From: Prevotella communis
GTDB taxonomy: Bacteria; Bacteroidota; Bacteroidia; Bacteroidales; Bacteroidaceae
Direction of reading: 5' to 3'
NCBI RefSeq assembly: GCF_022024175.1
Contig: NZ_CP091794.1
Location: forward strand, 248,001-312,000
DNA: 64,000 nucleotides
How positions within the stretch are numbered: position 1 is the first letter of the stretch; every line of letters starts with the position of its first letter. Position numbers and translations under genes: made by a program. Below the pieces are notes generated by a model, which saw nothing but the letters and a program-made list of their open reading frames with translations, did no database searches and was not told the DNA's origin. Shown piece after piece: positions 31,001 to 37,400 of the stretch.

Positions 31001-31090
31001 CAGACTGTCGAGACCAGAATGACCAATCGTGGCGTCTATATCGTTCAGAGTGCTGACGGACGCCATAAAAAGAAGCTGGCAGTAAGATAA
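19004..31090 (+). CDS. Giant secreted glycine-rich repeat protein, 4028 aa, T9SS-like C-terminus
   Basis: TTG start at 19004, with AGGAG at 18990-18994 nine nt upstream, gives the signal peptide MRIKDTIIGFMMFLGAVTAQA; the next in-frame ATG would delete its basic start. Residues ~25-2020 carry about 40 copies of a [VIL][YF]GGG/N-type motif (for example NVYGGGNAGD, IYGGGFLG, VFGGGYKG), typically 30-60 residues apart and linked by strands such as TYIALLGG; this suggests a beta-solenoid. Residues ~2030-3950 lack the motif, with a GLUG-like stretch near 3190-3240 and a WEGVSLPFTADI module. The last ~70 residues (NIFTKKHKIVVES ... GVYIVQSADGRHKKKLAVR) resemble a type A T9SS sorting domain. Probably displayed on the cell surface. 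No catalytic motif seen. Confidence 0.8.
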   Translation: MRIKDTIIGFMMFLGAVTAQAQITIGGNVYGGGNAGDMNGKTSVTVRAGDINGSVYGGARQANVGGHTFVNIDGENMSGDILINYVYGGNDIAGTIGTSVLPTKTVQKINQATSEITYEEVPLLKKAEENGIDNSYNSLVLTTKEKMVGSTQPYKIYIGQVFGGGNGDYDYTSQTSEFYGMVKPELRKAYLEIRGGSIVILYGGGNNATVTEATDICIDNESAITYNMTDEKGNSKLTTERLKAMGIFALGSAGENVATSDAYQFSRVFGGNNKAPMDIRPKWHLNSGKIRNLYSGGNRGAMTYEKGIFLPVNSDALEINNVYGGCRMADVNPGKAIDEETIEGVLCPAGYAARVHIGGGNIYNVYGGNDISGMVYGGSAVGIHSTVNGQVFGGGNGSYPYTDNKQLKTSDLYGDYFYDVNDILGHDSNTVFNGQESAEALYQFRPNTEAVTVRLIGTEAKPTYIGGSVYCGGNSATLRSTSSTARAELKIGANVYAHQVFMGSNGENMLTESVLARLAKYVDENGNTTDNTSDADFSQMNLLDATQFATYMKGCEMGIKPRVVFDPDYVNKKTYFGSFFCGGNRGSVNTEGMNTIDFNYGVIIYDKLVGGSNNAYIKPTQYNAAYNGGIIGSPDSAPDGKIGNKLTLNLSGLEIRPMRWKTDSYGNLILDNNGKPQLEWNVYTNLGVKSGTPTTIGATDTSGGNTTTDDLNRRLVGGNIYGGCYNSGHVNGNVIININASLVDTNVLFDKVTLDANGEEKLFASDELHPGNDKYFIEERRTGVIRGQQGIDVLGKSLNVFGGGKGRDTEIWGSTTINLNEKSYVFQIFGGSEEGIIGEATGTSTELDGTYVNGVYSFNGKSYLYNPNYSCYVNLRGAKEGVPKSATSSEEMADCEYIYGGGFLGPICGNTVINLGKGRVYQTFGGSCNADILGHTETYVGRQVNADGSFTEGFPYVRDYIYGGNDLGGRILNKADFTSRIRQGVSGLTLPGINAAKEVSAYTEYTQGHLVGIYAGCYGTYDYTEFQFRKFFDEHGNARVTADAIYTKPRMDNAFVNFRPTATALLKNNANNTVTKVYGAGQGSPGDADRDIMQDRSYILIDIPQDMENYKQMEVFGAGAWSGLGMREYVAPIATPNATEKAALDKVSAIIDLPRGQINAVYGASYQEGFTRRTEVNVPEKSTISLNKLFGGAYGLSNDTICDAYEANVNWNSSDALVGYIFGGNNNARRTLYGRVNINAPVWTNKTSGYMASVFGAGCGEDTWSQYTEVNFNKGAQAYIIYGGGQNGRVCNVATARRMLVEEFNDPAYKGLAIGNDYEEDGLKNPLAKPRHDGRKYNTNVIINKGSVVGSYLGGYQVGGGYAYGGGMGTVGKNRSGDVNGTTYIALLGGLVEKDVVAAGSVGSVFDRYGNLTDEYDNPFEASTTAYIAAGVARNVFGGGYKGSVGKHKTTEPLLDKDGNPVKDKQGQNMMVEVDADLNATTEGDIPAQANIIIGIRKDQVTDSLKKAMKYLKDEAATNGYDTDTENDYQYGYYNGVPAIQRNVYGGGEGETEKGGRGGAIYGTANVTLNNGYIGYDYINGDFIEKLNDETWTVSDSIGRLKDYGNIFGGGYSDKSNVDETNVVMWGGVVRGSVHGGAEIAAIGRGETTESGEVNHIRTFGKITKPGKTHVTMYNGHVKRNVFGGGKGYNVLGFGGSNDLYTDGYVFGQTEVYIHGGEIGTAEAVKEGKNYGNVFGGGDLGYVYSKGFDNPKTKADKQAGITTGSPQHYYYYYGENGEDKLIEDCKVVVEPYLQVKADQATINGKTKNKYEYFETNDLNTLPKDKSAWADLFTGDKDANGNPVPGDTEERGVLIHNAVFGGGNVSSNSDTHYANATTVFGNTTATLYDCYHRDFITVGTEHTGGLYGGGNLSKSDGYRELNITNYGTDYYGLSSRITLEEYRNLSNREHAYFQLEYVCKDGTEPHEVEGVTKYGVYIDGDFYENGQRVKEEDFEKLKKASDFNASNWEQFGFCSIYAGRLLNTIQRADFCAVFGSRMVLQGAKDRVAEVGEDIDYTINRVGELSLNKQRSVRTDAAGYTGSNPDTGSEALHGNYFGIYSIVNYLGNLTSDVAFGDDYVDSNGNPVTDLTTNQPYTYYSFKKSRPTGNDRNYGMSPNQVALASGVFLELTTELTEQNPNKEKDYGLITGVVELDLINVKRSTEGGGFVYAKNEHRVPRFYPNKKNVVLSEYNKPRIVNGEEVRDDARTYKQYRYSEDQKGDWSSTGSYIISGDVEENAYKPQLIETSGNFIHPSDKRIIDDCYPTNNAYIIGADPYSKAHYWYVKGSVYVYKQVVSAYTGSANAYSKDVRLPLTITAASNGRLKLLDVKPNLYAYYFEEGKKIGTEGNDGSAWVNNNADRYHLNDVITWWDWNHLSVSDKKLFVTETVVNSRSCKIDGQEYKIGEYVMLPTDVSSFKADNHTITDLEGHPFVDIHGHPMSNSEVVDDVFRTSNNIGHDTGYVLTFDMDTPKIWSDWYSPVTGNSTYTVNGNTVSTTRKTKEEYDALSSESKSDWVEGPTFSPQTTAVYGRRDYSEGDIITKAVYENTNDGKEHMEEAYVALETVSYTYHGQNKTANSGTAIPAKEYGELTTEQKKCFGKAWVCIGSLKLAEEDYLLNGDLLTASQIAALKTKYHNVIDEEEIDAIMTEAYICTLTGKYGGLTYEANMNYSAKDSWCSLSEDDRKHFDFNHDALDLFADPNYLGFYNPNPSEKKTTEQAYRAPYSSQVPVEYNAVYNSDNTQTLMFTDGTTRTFTSNTPGAVLTSGEFERIRNDKRYYTRIETGTTDTDAYVAIDNFTDAQGTPYGKGQVVDADVYSAHAGKVNKVTGLTPNSTTYYCFEAHQEGDNTISVGHRIDESRYNELIDHQKFFTIQGQEPTETTTLFVNRESDIRDLTKEKVVTVVYQYTYYENGDNGDVKMTNELHVVNIHLQLESGAPSIGTLNEPPIVLPGSAVGLDRPEVRAGIYEVLINGWELYSDKNDADHHRNGVPFTNNKTPVYWYQNNDHYIAFYSKTYLGKTYSNSVPVRVANYHDLGEVMERYKDNHLYIDRADVDRPAKVYINDYTTVSDDDPRKDKNGLDELKNLFDLSLLTPSEDELDEDGLIKTGTFQGHAPLGSHIRGAQNLEFILRTDIDGSVPDGSPARQAIAPVTGETCFGGNMHGDGHQITGLTNSLFGKLCGNVYNLGVTGSFTSAGVADEGDGFVENCWVKTSATSLPANAEKVNAVFGNPSDPTNPNCVQVVNCYYPESNAAIYAGGQARKMADKAFYDGEVAYNLNGFYLCKRYYDGIHLGTGQAYEYFPAHVDGTLPTNTEGTKNVTSTAYYPESYAYYTPQGVPLKQGVTQAPKMGYVEQRYYDGDFRYAAGQIPEGYNVRRRESEDIDEYGNPIVAWAPIWPDDYLFFGQTLSYGYVDGRSHQHLPSVINKSDERLLTTDANNRVYRAPAYFRSSKMRMAHFNPNAVFAETMNGDATKVAYKDMTAIDFTGYGDVSNGYQIEWTTAAPYNHVEGGVFYPPLLDDGGLTAFQNVNLTKNLLAYTEAESDAAQLMPAQKTANVISAKLHDYDYIETDADYKTVAEWDYTSNYEGMHGHWVYKSGTDYIASLDHFLLDKHDFNAPIAYQFDDSHRMWYQRKPDMFVDRTKGWEGVSLPFTADIVTTNTKGEITHFYSGSNSEDETTKTKVGHEYWLRELKDGGTLSDDQKVYTANFAYPTSVSTDLNKEVTNTFLWDFYYKADYDRQDANSDLYQTYYSNTREYEKYARLTSGKPYIIGFPGATYYEFDLSGTFIPANTAPGSSKELKKQVITFASATGAEISVSDEETAKTQGGDEAGVTEDGFTFKSTYLNNPEIAEGRDVFLMDADGSSFDKTAPGEVTIAAFRPYFTKPATAGSRARKVEQIVFSQTNSKFGVDDQDPRDDEYSGTLNIFTKKHKIVVESTLKQTVDVNIITPAGVTLNTVTVEPGQTVETRMTNRGVYIVQSADGRHKKKLAVR

Positions 31091-31400
31091 CAACACCCGC
31101 TGAAATAAAAATACATCTGATATGAACAAAATATATGAGAAGGGAGTAACAAGGAATCAGCAAGCCTATAGCCATACTATAGCCATACTCATGAGTATGC
31201 TTAGAGTATGGCTAGAGTATGGCTGGAGTATGCTTAGAGTATGGCTAGAGTATGGCTGGAGTATGGCTAGAGTATGGCTAAAGTATGCCTCGCCTACAAC
31301 GAGGTTCTTGCGTCCTTTCAGTAGCAAGCGAGCAGAGCTCGAGCGACGGCTCGTCGGTCACGAGATTACTACTCACTCATGGCGAGATTACGGCTCACTC
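31091..31400. other. Leader between the two giant genes: repeats, no confident gene
   Basis: About 310 nt between the stop of the first giant gene and the preferred start of the second. It holds two inverted and nine direct 11-bp units (31166-31291), a GC-rich patch with short palindromes (CGAGCAGAGCTCG and neighbours, 31328-31365) and a 22-bp triplication (from 31361). The frame of the second giant is open through it from ATG 31122, but the encoded residues look like translated repeat rather than protein. Confidence 0.6.
31166..31291. repeat. 11-bp minisatellite with inverted and direct copies
   Basis: Two copies of CTATAGCCATA (31166-31176, 31177-31187) are followed by nine 11-nt units in the opposite sense, starting at 31193: GAGTATGCTTA, GAGTATGGCTA, GAGTATGGCTG, the same three again, GAGTATGGCTA twice, then AAGTATGCCTC. 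The junction forms a near-palindrome: 31170-31190 pairs with 31193-31213 with three mismatches in 21. The unit is not a multiple of three, so gain or loss of a copy shifts frame. Confidence 0.85.
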
Positions 31401-31420
31401 ATGACGAGATTACGGCTCAC
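31361..31420. repeat. 22-bp tandem repeat around the putative start of the second giant gene
   Basis: Three units beginning CGAGATTAC at 31361, 31383 and 31405. The second unit is CGAGATTACGGCTCACTCAT plus GA. The ATG at 31401 arises at the junction of units 2 and 3, so the start codon is itself part of the repeat. Confidence 0.75.
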
Positions 31421-34400
31421 TATATCCATGCTCCTGATGCTCACATTGGGAAGCGGCAGCGTATGGGGACAGACATCGGATTATTCGGGAGTGTATTATA
31501 TCGGTACTGTAACTCATAGTACCGAAAGTACTACCGATAACTTCTATCTATGTCCCACGGAAAATTATTATTATTATCAATCTACATCCCCATACTATAC
31601 TAATGGAGATAATGGCATGCCTTTCCTTACTACCTACAAATGTCGAAGTACGGAAGAATATGATGAAAGGAAAGCTCTGTGGGTTATTGAGAAGCACCCT
31701 AGTTTAGATTGCTATTATATCAAACATGCTATTGATGGGAAATATCTAACTTACAATGCTGGCTTTTTAACGAACAAGGGGCGTGTACGTTTTCATCTTG
31801 AAGAATCACCTTCTAATAATGATTACGCATTGTTTTATATTAACTACTACGACAATACATCTTCTTATGAAATCATTTCTAAATATGCCTCAGACAATAA
31901 TATCGACCCCGATAGTAATAAGCCAAGAAAATATCTAAATATTAATAAAGGAAACCAACAGTCCCTTGCAGGAACTAGTGCTGATGCGACCCAGGCGATT
32001 TTGACTGGTGGTATCATTGGTCTATGGACAGCTGGTAATTCTGAAAGTTCAGGCAGTGGCAAGTTTTACCTTGAATCTGCAGTATCAATCGACCCTCCTA
32101 CCATTACCAATAATTTTGATGGCACAATAACCATTGCGGCAGCGACTGGCGCCACCATATATTATACTACTGATGGCAGCACGCCAACCACAGAATCTTA
32201 TGCAGGTACTGGTACTACTTCCGTTAATGTCAACCAGACGGAGAGCATGACAGTCATTAAGGCGATTGCCAAGGTGGAAAGTGATTACTTCCCTACGGTT
32301 GCTACTACATACAACCTGCCCAGCTGCGAAAGACCTTCTATTTCTGTTAGTGGTGGTTATGTTACCATCACTTGCACTACTGAAGGTGCTACGATTCATT
32401 ATACAACAGATGGTACCCACGCCACATCATCTTCAACTGTCTATACTGGACCATTTGCTAAGGGCAGCGCTAATGAAATCAGAGCCATTGCCACAAAAGA
32501 AGGTTATGTAAACTCCAATGAGGCCGCTCTGTTGCCTCCAACAGAAGTTTCTTTTTCGAGTGAGATAACAGACATGAATGGTAATTATTCACTGGCGTCA
32601 AATTTCAGTTCTGATGTTTCTATAGGTACTTCAGAAAATCCTTTTAGTGGTACCATTGACGGCAACTACCAAACCTTCTCTCTTAGTCAAGCCTTTATAG
32701 ACGTGGCCGATGGAGCTATCATCAAGAATATTATCATCAGTAGTGCTAACATAAGTGGCTCAGGCAATGCAGGAGCCATCGTAAATACAGCAAAAGGATC
32801 AACGAGAATCTATAATTGTGGAGTATTAAATGGTTCTATCAGTGGTGATGACAATGTAGGAGGCATTGCGGGTGAACTGCAAGGCTTATCACGTGTTATT
32901 AACTGCTACAACTATGCCGACATTGAAAGCGGAGATAATTGCGGCGGTATTGTAGGGTACAACCGAGTGGCATCCACCAGCAGCAACTTGCAGACTATGG
33001 TGATGAACTGTATGTTCTATGGTAACATTACAGGTGAAAACGCTGCTCCTATCTATGGTGGAGAAATAATCCACAACAAATATTCCAATGCAAACAATAC
33101 AGGTCTTAATAATTACTGCTACTTCCTGTATGATGAAGAGAAAGTTCCTTATGTAAAAACGATTGCTAATGATAAATATCATGGTGCCCTTGGTGCAGAG
33201 GAACGCTTTCTGAATCGTTTCGAGTTCTTCCGCATGACACTGAATTCTACACGTAATATGGCGGCATTCTATGTCACAGGAGATGCTACTCAGAAGGATG
33301 AAATGGCTAAGTGGGTGCTTGATAAGAGCATAGCGCCTTATCCTATACTCAAAACACAAGGCAAATATCCTTCTGTTGTAAATCCTGATGCCGCTCATGC
33401 CACAGCACAGACTGACAGGAATAAAGGTGGATTGTTGGGCACCTTGTCTGTTACCATTAGTGGCGTAGGAGGCGGTGCGCAATTCACTGCACCATCAGGA
33501 GCTTCAATCACAACTAACAATCTGACTCTTAACATCACCGATAAGGACTACGACAACTTCAACTACAACTACAAGAAGGTACAGTTACCCTACTACAATG
33601 AGGTGGGAACTGGCAACTATACAAGTGGTCGCGTAGTAACAGGGTGGAAGATTACATCAATCACTGGAGGAACACCTGGCAGTTTTACTACTGACACCTA
33701 TGACTATCCCTCCTTCAACTATGTCGACCGAAAATGCACTAACAAAGACCTCTATGGAACAGGCGGCAGTAATCGTGTGTTTGCACAAGGCGCATATTGG
33801 GAAGTGCCTGATGGCGTGGAATCCATCACCATCGAGCCATATTGGGCAAAAGCTGTCTATCTGAGTGATGCCAACTACGACGTCACATACAACGGAACAT
33901 CAAAATATGGTGTTACTGTAGGAGGCTCTTGTCCTTCGACTTATAATGGACAGCAGGTGTATAATTCTGTATCTAGCGCTATGACTGCTTTAGGTAGCAA
34001 TGCCTCACATTCCGTTTATGACTATGCTGTTGTATTAGTAGGAAACTATCATCAGTATTCCAATGATGCACTTGTCAAAGATAATAAACCTGTAACCTTT
34101 ATGAGTGCCGACCTTGATGGAGACGACGAGCCGGATAACACTCTGTTCTATTATCACAATCAGCGTAAAAGAGTATCTCCGATACGTTTTGATTTCCTCA
34201 ACATACCTGGTGTAGGTATGGTGAAACGCACCCATGATGCTACTATGGATCCAGAGCCAGGCATCTTTAAACCACGAGGATGGTTTGAAATAACCAATAC
34301 CGTGTTCATCCGTTTTGGTCAGTTTGAATATGCTGGAGGAAACAATGGAGACACGAAAGATATTATGGCACCTCTTATTCTGCAGGGCGGAATTTATGAG

Positions 34401-37400
34401 CAGTTCGTGTCATGTACGCGAGCCAATGCCCAAAACACCAACTACCTACTTATTGGTAGCAATGCATGGTTTAAGAATTTTGCAAATGGATGCCACACGG
34501 CACAGGCAAACATAACCCCGAAAGTTCCTGTCAATGTATCTGGCGGTGACTACACAAACTTTTATCTCACAGGAATTTATCAGCCAAATACTAATGAAAA
34601 TGAAGAGAACGCAGAATGTTACATCGACGGAGGACGCTTCACTGAGGTTGCTGGTGCCGGTATGCAACAAATAAAGGGTGATGTCACATGGCTTATTAAT
34701 GCTGCAGACATTACAAGTTTCTTTGGCGGTGGCATCAATGCAACCAAGCCTATTACCGGTAGTATCAGCACTACCATCAGCAACAGTAATGTCGATGAAT
34801 TCTATGGAGGTCCAAAGTTTGGAGATATGTACGAAGAAAAAACTGTCACTACCAATGCGACAGACTGCCATTTTGGTAAATTCTTCGGAGCAGGCTATGG
34901 CGGAACGGCATTCAACCGTGTAGGTTGCGAAGACGACAGTAAAACTGACAACAGCCGCGGTTGGGATTCTTGGGTAACTAAATACTATAAACGAGCATAT
35001 GATGAAGGTAATGGCGGCATCAGTACTAACTATGATTATGAATTTATCTTACACTCCGACGGAAACCAGACTGTAGCACGTTTCTTTGTAAACTATGCAT
35101 CTCTGTCATTGGCTTCTACAAGAAATGTCACAAACACACTATCAGGTTGCACCATTGGAACTTTCTATGGTGGAGGTAGTTTAGGAGCTGTTAATGGCGA
35201 TGTCAATTCTACGCTTACGAACTGTACTGTTACAGGTAGCGCATTTGGAGCTGGTTTCTCTGCATCAGTACCAACGGTTGAAGTATGGAATAAATCAGCG
35301 TATCTCAATCCTAAGCCTACCTATAACCGCACGGCTAACGTATTTAATAATGCTAATGTTAAGACTCCAAAAGATAACAACCAATTTGTTGTATATACCT
35401 GGAGTAAAGAATACGGCACTAATGCGAACCCATTCACCGATACTGAAGATGGAAAGCACTATATCCATACCGATGTATCTCTGGATGGTCTAGGTGCTGT
35501 AACAGGCAAGGCGACCCTCACCATCAATGGCACAACCACCGTTGGTAAAAGTGTCTATGGCGGTGGTGAGGAATCCGGTGTAGCTGGCGATACTGAAGTG
35601 AATGTCACCAGCGGTACCATTGGTAGTCAGGGCCAGGGTGGTGTTGAGTATGGCAACGTCTATGGCGGTGGCAAAGGTAAGGTTGGTGACAAGGTGGCTG
35701 GCTACGTTAAGGGTAATACGACAGTTAACATCAGTCAGGCATCAGCAGACAAACCTACAACCATCTATCACAATGTCTATGGCGGTGGTGCTTACGGCTC
35801 TGTGGGTGATTTTACTTACGATGGCACAACAGGTATGCCTACGGCTTTGGCAACAGCAAACACAGGTGCTTGTACCATCAACATCACCGGCGGCACTTTA
35901 GGTAGCGACGGTAAGGAGAACGGTATGGTGTTCGGTTCGTCACGTGGTGATGTAGCCACTCCGGAAGGCGAGCCTGCCGTTGACCCCAATGACCGCATGG
36001 CGTGGGTTTACAGCACGCATGTCACCATTGGCGATGCCGATGCTGCAACGAGTCCTGACATCAGGGGCTCTATCTATGGTGGTGGCGAGAACGGTCACAC
36101 CTTCCAGAATGCCGTTGTAGATATCAACAAAGGTAAAATCGGTATTACCGATACCAGCATTGATGGAGGCGCTGCTTATGCTTATCGTGGCAACGTCTAC
36201 GGCGGTGGTTGCGGTACGGACAAGTACGACTCCAACGGCGACGGCATCAAAGACAAGTACAACCCGCTGGCAGGTATCGTACAGGGTACTGCCACTGTCA
36301 ACATTACTGGTGGACAGGTAGTACACAATGTCTATGGCGCTGGTGCTATGGGTTCTGTAGGCGGTGGTGCTGAAGCCAACAGTGGTAAGACAACGATAAA
36401 CGTTACTGGTGGTCGTATCGGCTATAATGGCGACGGGAATGGTTATCTGTTCGGCGCTGCCCGCGGTGAGTTTGGCGTGAGCACTGCTGCTTCAGGTCTC
36501 GCTAACGTTAGGGAGACGGTGGTAAACATCAACTATGCGACGACGCCTGCTGCCGATAATGCCGACAAGAATGTTCAGCTCATCGCCGGTTCTGTATTCG
36601 GTGGTGGTGAGGCCGGTACTGTCAAGGAGAGCGTAGCCGTCAACATGACGGGTGGTCTGATTCTGAAAGACGTCTATGGCGGTGGTGCCTTGGCTGATAC
36701 GCAGACCGGCAACTGGGATGCTACTGCAAATGAAGATGCGGGCGACTGGGCTGACGCAGAAAAGAAATCTGCACTCCATACCACTACCGTTCGTCTGACT
36801 GGCGGACGTGTCGGTGAAGAGGTCTTTGGCGGTGGACTGGGAGAAGCCGGTAAACCTGCCTATGTATGGGGTGACGTACTGATTGACCTGAACGGAACGA
36901 CATCGTCGGGCACAACAGGCACGCCCATCGCTGATGACGCAAAGGGTTGTGTTGTCGGACAGGTCTTCGGTTGCAACAACATCAACGGAACGCCAAAGGG
37001 CACCGTCACCGTACACGTCTATGCCACACAATCTCCTGACAAGGACAACATCAGCACCAAACCGGCTAAGGGTACTGAGACGTTTGACGTCGAGGCTGTC
37101 TATGGCGGTGGCAGCCTGGCTGCTTATGAGCCTGAAGGCGGCAAGAACACCAATAAGTCTACCAAGGTCATCATCGATGGCTGTGGACTGACGAGCATCC
37201 GTCAGGTCTATGGTGGTGGTAACGCTGCTTCTACACCTGCTACCAATGTGGAGGTCAATGGCACCTACGAAATCCTGGAGCTCTTCGGCGGTGGTAACGG
37301 TCTTGATAATCTTCCCGACGGCAGACCTAACCCTGGTGCTAACGTGGGTTACAAGAACTATACGATTTACGAGCAAGACGACGAAGACAATTGGATTGCC

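Noticed and set aside
31122..31400. Genuine N-terminal 93 residues of the second giant protein
   Set aside because: The residues are translated 11-bp and 22-bp repeats (SMLRVWLEYGW twice), and a normal signal peptide starts at 31401; start-site data could reverse this.
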